A stretch of DNA of 64,000 nt from Lycorma delicatula (lineage: Eukaryota > Arthropoda > Insecta > Hemiptera > Fulgoridae). Shown piece after piece: positions 57,013 through 64,000 of the stretch (position 1 is the first letter of the stretch; every line of letters begins with the position of its first letter). The notes beneath the pieces were generated by a model. It was not told where the DNA came from, did no database searches, and worked only from the letters and a program-made list of their open reading frames with translations. The stretch spans positions 134,481,571-134,545,570 of the forward strand of contig NC_134458.1 of assembly GCF_047948215.1 (NCBI RefSeq), read 5' to 3'. Made by a program: the position numbers and the translations under genes.

Positions 57013-58773
57013 TTGGTGTCCACATTAGGTGTTTTCTTATAGCCATTTTGTGTGCAGACCTAGCAAATGATTCATCAAGCCTTTTTTTTTATAATGTAGT
57101 GTTTTGTGTGCATTTTATTTCAAGAAGTTTGATTTGTACAAAAAGATAATATTTACACTCCTGACGTTGAGGTAATTTATATTTTAATTGTGTTTTCCAA
57201 ATTTATCTCATTTCAGTGAGAAAACTGCAGGATGTTTGCTTAAAAATATTCAGAATAGCTTTTTAAACAACACAGCCCATTCAGAAGTAAGAAAGAGAAT
57301 TCTACCTTTTGTATTTACCCATTGGGTATTTTACTACTGATTGAAATAATCTACATTTTGCAATTTATAGTTAGGAGCAATTACTTCTATCAGTTTTTAA
57401 TCCCATATCATTAAAATTCCACTTTGCAGAAGGAAAAGCTTGTTTTTGAAATTTATATCTTATGGAACCTCCCCTTCCCAGTTGAAGAGGTTTAGCTATT
57501 TAACATAAAAATCTTCTTTGATTTATTGTTCTTTAATTCTTTACTTCGGGACATCTGTAATAATTAAGAAAATTTACACATAAGTATCCTATGTTTTTAC
57601 TATTTTCACAATGGTGTAATTTTCAAAATTTCATAATTTTTTATAAATTTTATATCATTAGTATTTTAATTGTATTTAAGAATTTAACATTTTTGTTATC
57701 ATAGGGAGAACTGTAGTATGTGAGACAAAAGAGGAGTAGTCTTGTAGCTGTATAACTAGAGTACCGCTCTTAATTATAAACAGACATTTTTTTCCATTCA
57801 GGTCACCTTTGGTCCACATTTACATAATTTGGCCTTTTTTTTACCAAAACTTCATCATCTCTTCTTGTTTTTCTTTCTTTACTCCACTGAGATTTCTTTT
57901 AGGTTTTATTGTTTCTTGAAACTTAGATTCAACAACCAATTTTTTAAATTTATCTCTTTCATGTATAAAATTTTTATTTGCTTTTAGTTCCTCTAGGTCT
58001 TATTTGATCTGTTTGTACCAATTTGTTTTTGCCCTTATTTTTTTCATTAATAAAATCAAAAATGTTCATGAGTTTGTTATTGTTCATTTTACGGAGATGC
58101 TTGTAGAATTCTTCCCTTCTTTTTGTCATTGTTTAAATATTTTCTGTTTATTTTATTACTCTTTTGATTTTTATAGTTTTTACATTACATTCTTATATTT
58201 CAGACTGCATATTTTCCTGAGAATTCTTTTTTCAACTGTGCGCTAGAAAAAAGCTCATTCTTTTTCTAGAGAAAAAAATCTCTAATGATATCTATCTGTC
58301 TCTGATGATATCTAATTTCAAATGATATCTGTTTTAATAGTAATAAGATCTGTTTTTGTATCTGAACTATATAAGGCTTCTGGAAGGATTACTGTATTGT
58401 CTTAATTAGGTTTTTCTTGCTATGGGTTTTTTATTGTATATGCTACTTCAATTTTCTGTATTCTAGCTTTCATTTCTTCTTTTTCCAGTCCTGTGTGGTT
58501 TCCCCCTAGATATTTTAATTTACTCTTTTGATTGTTTTATTTTTTCATAATTAAATTTCTTTGTTTTTAATTTGAGTGTCAGACAGCTCGTTTATGTTTT
58601 TCATATAAAATTTGTAAACCTATTTTATTTTCATGTTTTTCTAAGATTTGGAGTTTTTTTGAATTTTATCAAAGATTTTTATATTTTAATCTTTATATAA
58701 TGGGCCTACCAAATTATTTTAATTTTAATGCAAGTATTTAATTAAGGGTTTTTATTGACATTAACGTTAATGG
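57013..58773. other. AT-rich gene-free DNA
   Basis: No supported gene or element. T-rich frames (for example 58004-58246) give hydrophobic translations that reflect composition only. Confidence 0.5.
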
Positions 58774-59019
58774 TGTTAAGTAATTATTATAAATTGATTA
58801 TGTACTGCTTCTTGAGAAAACTTCTTATTTTTAGTTATTGAGATAGCATTTTCTTCATTTAAATGTGTTTCTTCCATTAAATTTTATCTTAAGCTCTGTT
58901 AAGTAATTATTATAAATTGATTATGTACTGCTTCTTGAGAAAACTTCTTATTTTTAGTTATTGAGATAGCATTTTCTTCATTTAAATGTGTTTCTTCCAT
59001 TAAATTTTATCTTAAGCTC
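58774..59019. repeat. Perfect 123-bp tandem duplication
   Basis: Bases 58774-58896 are repeated without any mismatch at 58897-59019. The unit starts 'tgttaagtaattattat' and ends 'atcttaagctc'. It contains no gene. Identity of the two copies means either a very recent duplication or an assembly error. Confidence 0.97.
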
Positions 59020-59668
59020 AATATTTTTGAATATTTAAAAAATAAAAATAAAACCACTTACACTGTATATAAGGCTGAACCATTAAAACAGATGTGTTAT
59101 TTTACTTTCTTCTCGCAAAATTCCATTGTCTGAAGTAAAATTTTTGAGATAAGATTTACTTTCTGTTTTTTCTTTGAGTGCTCTAAGATGGTCTTTCACA
59201 TTTTCCTGCTATTTTCCATTCTTTCTTGATTTTTTATACAAAAGATTATCAATACGTTAACTGTAAGAGCAGTTCTATCAATAATATTTTTTATCTGTTA
59301 TGAAACACTTATCTATTTGCTTCTTTTGATATTTAGTAATATCAGGTTGGAAATCAGTTTATAAGTTTGAAGATAGAATACAACTCCAGAATTTCTTATC
59401 CTAAGTAAAGAAGTAATTGATAAAAAAAAAATATATGTTAATCGTGGTTTTTAAATTGTCCATTGCAGAAATACAGCTATGCTACCTTCTAGTAATTACC
59501 AAATAATTTTCGTATTGTCAATCTGAATATGTACAGGCCACTTAAATGAGTATCAAGATAAAACTACTACTACCATTACAGGTCAGAGACACTGTTTAGT
59601 TGCTAGTGCTCAAAGTTAAACCAGCACTTACCAATTCAGCCAAACTGTACTTAAACATTAATATTGAT
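59020..59668. other. AT-rich gene-free DNA
   Basis: Nothing is identified. Confidence 0.5.
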
Positions 59669-59765
59669 TATTTTTTTTTTAAATGGTTAATTCACCATGC
59701 AAGCTTATGCTTGCTCATGTAAATGTGATGTTAAATTTTGTAAAGTGAAAAAATGCCTGATCAGA
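59669..59765 (-). repeat. SINE family 2 fragment, body only
   Basis: It shares 'ttaattcaccatg', 'aagcttatgc', 'aaattttgta' and 'aaaaatgcc' in the same order with 12725-12830. The tRNA-like head is missing or eroded. Confidence 0.4.
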
Positions 59766-61014
59766 ATTGGAATAACTTTCAAATTGAAGGCAGAGAAAGT
59801 ATTATAAAAAATTTTCTGATGGTCAGTTTTAATATTGTAGTAATTAATATGTATTTTTTGGCTCTTGGAAAAGATAGGCATTTCTTTTTTGTACTAAAGA
59901 TGTTTATAAAGCACTATTATGGTATGTACATAATATAACAGGATTGGAAAAGAATTAAATCTAACTTAAAAACTAACTTTATTTATTATAAGCATTTTTC
60001 TCCAGGAGAATGATGTTGAGAGAATTGTGAAGATATTTTTAGAATTATGTCTTTTGAAAATATTCAAATGATTTACAATTTCAAAACACTGCATCTGAGT
60101 CAATTTTTGGTATGGACAACAAAGGAAATCTTAATAAAGATTTCTTGAATCTTTTTTTTTTTTTTTAATAAAATCCTTATTTTTATGTAGGTGTTTGCAA
60201 AATATTAATTATCACTGTTCTTGCACTTTTAAAACTACTAGTGGCATAGATTATGCTCCAGACTCATTGATTGCTAAAAGAATATAAAGATGTTTGTAAG
60301 TCACTTTTCACTTTCACAGCTGATAATTTTTTTAATTTTGGTTAATCTATATATCATATTTATTCTGATAAATTGATTTTTTTCTGAGTAATTTATTTTT
60401 CTCCTTTCTAATATAATATTTCCTGTTTATGATAGAATGATATTAAAATAATTTTTTTTTTTACTTTGTGGAATATTATTATACGTAATGGTGATTATTA
60501 ACTTTATTCTTTTCCTTTTAACATTTAAAAAATTAGAATGATTTATATTTTTCATGCGTTATAGTTAAATGAGGTATTGAGAATTACCTGTTTTTTAACA
60601 GGTTGGATAGAAATTCATGTTCACTTAGTATATTTTTGGAGAAAATAAAAATAACTAAAAGTGATTTATAATTTTTTCTTTTACATGCTGTTTGTAATTT
60701 TGTATGACATATTTTATTGTAAAAGCTAAGTTTTTGAAATATATATTTCATAATTTCACTAGTTTATATTTACTGGATTTGAGATTGAATTTATTCCCTA
60801 ATTAAAATATAGGTAGTATAGCTTAATATGTTTGGTAATTAGGTTATAGAGTTTTCTACTAATATAATAGTGTCTATATAATAAAATGGAGATAAATAAC
60901 TAATTTTAGTTCTGTTATAATTCAGATTCCTGTAATTATATACCAGTTCTTATTTGCATAATGTTATTTGTTGATATATTAAGTAAAATGATAATGTATA
61001 AGTTGTTATTGTTA
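59766..61014. other. AT-rich gene-free DNA
   Basis: Nothing is identified. Confidence 0.5.
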
Positions 61015-64000
61015 GGACCTTTAAATCTTCAGCTTCAATGTGTCATTCACTATCAATACCCATGTTTCAGAAAAATAACATTACACGCCTTATTAAGGTT
61101 TCATATAGTTTAATCTTAGTTAGTCTTGATAAGAGTCATGGCTTAAATAACTTCATATTGGCATAAAAAGCCCTGTTACCACCTCCCATTATCCTTCATT
61201 TTATCTCATTCAATGAATTTCTACTACTACCTATCAGTACACCCAAATACACAACACTCAACATGCTTGAAAATGTAATTTCCTATTTCTATATATCTTT
61301 CTGTCTTTTACTTGCTGTTGGCAATATAGTTAGTTTTAGCTTTGTAAATCTTAAAGATCCACTTCTCCTACCAACTTTTTCTAACAGACTGAATGTCTCC
61401 CTTAATGCTGGTATTGTTCTTGTCAAAATGGCTACGTCATCTGCATATGCACATAACTGCCACAATCAATTTATGATGGCCCCATCCCCCATAGCACTCC
61501 TATCTGCCTCCTGAAGTGCCACATTAAACAGAGTTGACAGTGTATCCCTCTGTTTCACTCTCAACCTTATTGCAAAATGCCTTCCCACAAAATTACCCAT
61601 TTTCACCCTTGAACATGTTTCATCAAGTGTAATCATGACCCAACTTAACAAGTTTTAATGGTTTACCAAATGTATCAAGTCCCTTCATTACCTTGCTCCT
61701 TGATACACTATCAAAGGCCCCTTTATAGTCAATAAAGATCAGATGTAGGTCAATATCATATTCCCCACATTTTTCTACTGCTTGCCTTATCGTGAAGATC
61801 TGGTCGTACTCCATCACCTTCTAAGATCACACTGATAAATACTGAGAACCAATAAGCCTTTGTAATAAAATATATGCAAAGGGTTGTTCACAATGAGTGG
61901 CAAAGACAATGGGATGCTACTGTTAACAATAAACTTCATCCAGTTAAGCAGACTGTGTCACTGAGGAGCTCCTCATGCAGAAATAACCATCAAGAGGAGG
62001 TTATTATCTGCTGTTTATGAATAGGGTACACTAGGCTAACTGATGGGTATCTGATGATGCAAACAGATGCACCCGTTTGGGCATGCAGCGACTGCCAAAT
62101 AACAATGCACCACATCCATTTGAATTGTATCTGTTATGTGGCAATGTGTCACAAGTTTAAACTAGGGGCTGACATGTGTTGGGGAACAATGCAGTGATTG
62201 TCTTGCTATCTATCTGAAGGCCGTGTATCTTGATTCAAGAATTTAATTATTTATATGGTTCTTGTCAACTGTGTATACCATTTGGCATATGCCAGTTTGT
62301 AATTTTTATTCAAGTTACTTTTTTAATGTTGTTTCCACTGTGGTTTTTATTTTGCTTTTAACATTATAGGGTTTTTAATTTTAAGATATTTTTATGTTGC
62401 TAGATCTTAGTTTTTAATTAATTTTTTTTTGTCAGTTTTTTAATATCTATTTATTTACAACAAATATATTGTGCCCTAGCCATGATAGTGAAAGCGTTTT
62501 TTGCCTAGAAAAATCAAAACAAAAAAATTTATCATGCTTCTTAAAAATCAGGTGAATTAAACTTGTCCTCCATTCATCTGGTATCCTTCCGTTTTCCATG
62601 TCATTAGTATCAATTTATAAACTTCTCATCTAATCCATCACTTTCATATTTAATCAACTCATTCACCACACCATCCTCCCCAGGAGGTTATTATTTTTTA
62701 ATCTTTATATTGCGTCTTCAAATTCATCCCTGGTAGGGTCCGATACAACCATAACATTGCTTAACCTGCTGTTACCATCTCCACCCAACTTAAATCCATA
62801 CACTCCTATCCCTTCTCTTCTGTTATGGCTGTTGTTAGGTTGTTCCTCCACATCATCCTCCTTCCCATTCAAAACCTCAAAGTAGTGCATCTCTAAAACT
62901 CCATCATTATCGAGAATCTTTCAACTTTTATCATTACAATCCTTCATCCTTGGCTGATACCACTTTCTAAACCAATTCACTTTCTTATAAAATCTCAGGA
63001 TTTGATTTCTACTACTGCACAATATTTTGAGTTCTATTTTCCTCATTATTGCCTCAGGTTTCTTCACCTCAATATCAACTTTACTCTTCTTCTCAGTTCA
63101 TTGCATTTATTCTGAGCACTTCTTGTATCCCTTTGCATCATCCTTTGCCTAACCTCAACTCTCTCACTCACCACTGCCTCACTTTCCCCATCACACCACT
63201 CATCATTTCTTCGCACTGTCCTCACTCCTACAGTCTCCTGGACCACACCCTCTCTAAAACTTCCTTTATATTCTTTCACCGACTTTCCGCATTTACCTCC
63301 TACATTGTGTCTCGCATCAATTTGCAAATTCCTCTTCCAACCTGTCATAGTTCCTGTTTCTATCCTCAACATTCACCCTATCTACATCCCATTTCCCTCT
63401 CTTCATTCCTGTTTCTTTATGTCAATCTGATTGACCATATATCTGATCCTGGGACTTTCCAAGTTCCTATGTGTATCCTTTTATGAGGGAATCCTATGCA
63501 CTTAATTATCTTTATATTATATTCTGCAAATTGTGCCCGTAGTAAGCCATTTTTATTTGACTCCTCATACTGAGAATACTGACCAGCAACAGACCTTACT
63601 AATGGTTCTTCCTCACCTTAGCACTTAAGTCCCCCAGTATCACCACTGTTATAATTCTGAACCCTGTTCACCTTCACCACCAACACATAATAGAAATCCT
63701 CCATTTTCCACTCCTTTGCCTTCTATGGAAGCGTATATGTACATAGAAAAACATTTCAAAATTTACTTCTCTTCTTAATTATACACAGTATTTCTGACAC
63801 TGGTTTGAAACTTAACAACCTTGTTTTCATTTCTTTAATGATAAAGAAACTGGTCCCACCATAACCCGTCCTTCAACCATTCTGCTGTACAATATCGAGA
63901 AAACCTTTTCATCAATTTGTCCATCTCGTCTTACCATGCCATCTTTTTGCCTGCAGTGCCACCACATCCATCCTACAACAAATCAGCTCTTGACGCCATT
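61015..64000 (-). pseudogene. RTE-like LINE: endonuclease, linker, RT, runs off window
   Basis: Read from 64000 downward. Endonuclease traces include a block like VRSVAGQYSQYEESNKNGLL (63600-63540) and 'FPHKRIHIGTWKVPG' (63500-63450), matching the FPHKxIHKxTWxSPDG block. The linker at 63372-63064 has 'RRNDEWCDGESEAVVSERVE' and 'RQRMMQRDTRSAQNKCNELR'. The next block has 'MHYFEVLNGKEDDVEEQPNN' and then a degraded NNKAPGEDG region ('PGGGWCGE', 62690-62650). 'LIHLIFKKHDK' (about 62550) is interrupted by an opposite-strand LINE tail. RT continues with 'FAYILLQRLIGSQY', 'DQIFTIRQAVEKC', 'DLHLIFIDYKGAFDSVSR', 'VKQRDTLSTLFNVALQ' and YADD (61436-61447), and ends near a broken 'SETWVLIVND' (61040). Numerous stops and shifts. 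Clade by motif text. Confidence 0.82.
61883..62532 (+). pseudogene. Nested LINE 3' end (Jockey/X-type C-terminus)
   Basis: The plus strand reads 'VVHNEWQRQWDATVNNKLHP', 'VKQTVSLRSSSCRNNHQEEV' and 'CCL*IGYTRLTDGYLM', then 'CSDCQITMHHIHLNC', a degenerate C-x2-C...H-x4-C motif. This matches the very C-terminus of RNase H-bearing LINEs (EWQ-WD---NNKLH-I-P-------RR-E-VL-RLRIGHTRLTHGYLM). A 3' UTR follows, ending 'agcgttttttgcct' and an A-rich tail at about 62505-62532. It sits in the middle of the minus-strand RTE-like LINE, between FKKHDK and FAYILLQRL, so it arrived later. No clean target duplication was found, and some host LINE sequence is missing. Confidence 0.7.

Noticed and set aside
63049..63486. 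145-codon plus-strand Ser/Pro/His-rich frame
   Set aside because: Exactly antisense to the RTE-like LINE linker (63372-63064), which shows family motifs on the minus strand.

Overview
The window looks like nuclear DNA of an arthropod, most likely an insect. It is very AT-rich, has no operons or dense coding, contains GT-AG style intron signals, and is full of decayed transposable elements of types common in insects: mariner and hAT DNA transposons, R1-, RTE-, Jockey- and CR1/L2-like LINEs, and tRNA-derived SINEs. Hemiptera would fit, but the sequence alone does not settle the order. No intact conserved host gene is recognised. Almost all open frames of 60-180 codons are fragments of broken transposable-element proteins or their antisense shadows. 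Element families are assigned from remembered family motifs, without any database search.

Layout. 1-13,880 is AT-rich, essentially gene-free DNA with a diverged repeat pair (7.2/8.3 kb), one speculative two-exon gene (9.7-10.5 kb) and an old SINE (12.8 kb). 13.9-16.0 kb is a decayed hAT transposase gene. 16.2-19.4 kb is a minus-strand LINE remnant (coiled-coil ORF1 plus endonuclease traces) split by a complete 1.31 kb mariner. 20.6-24.1 kb has two SINEs and a very degraded RTE-like LINE. 24.4-27.5 kb is a minus-strand LINE with reverse transcriptase and RNase H, pierced by a SINE. 29.3-31.9 kb is a complete-ended hAT element carrying two SINEs. 32.8-39.2 kb is a mosaic: a Jockey-like tail, a possible TTAA-bounded element with a CpG-containing island, two SINEs, three LINE fragments and a DDE transposase tail.

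The right half continues with about 3.8 kb of plain AT-rich DNA, a 0.3 kb foldback repeat (43.0 kb), a second complete-ended mariner-like element (43.28-44.61 kb), and a minus-strand LINE (46.6-48.8 kb) broken by a 428 bp MITE. The youngest-looking large insertion follows: a 5'-truncated R1-clade LINE (49.4-52.2 kb) with poly(A) and a 13 bp target duplication. 54-64 kb holds a further SINE, repeat-like GC-richer DNA, a perfect 123 bp tandem duplication, and a long minus-strand RTE-like LINE (61.0-64.0 kb, running off the window) with an opposite-strand LINE tail nested in it.

The elements do not form a pathway. Their value is as a stratified record: target-site duplications and nesting show SINEs landing in older LINEs and a hAT, a mariner and a MITE landing in older LINEs, and catalytic residues lost in all three Tc1/mariner-type transposases. 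I found no rRNA, tRNA gene, CRISPR array or operon, and no clear evidence of an undescribed multi-gene system.
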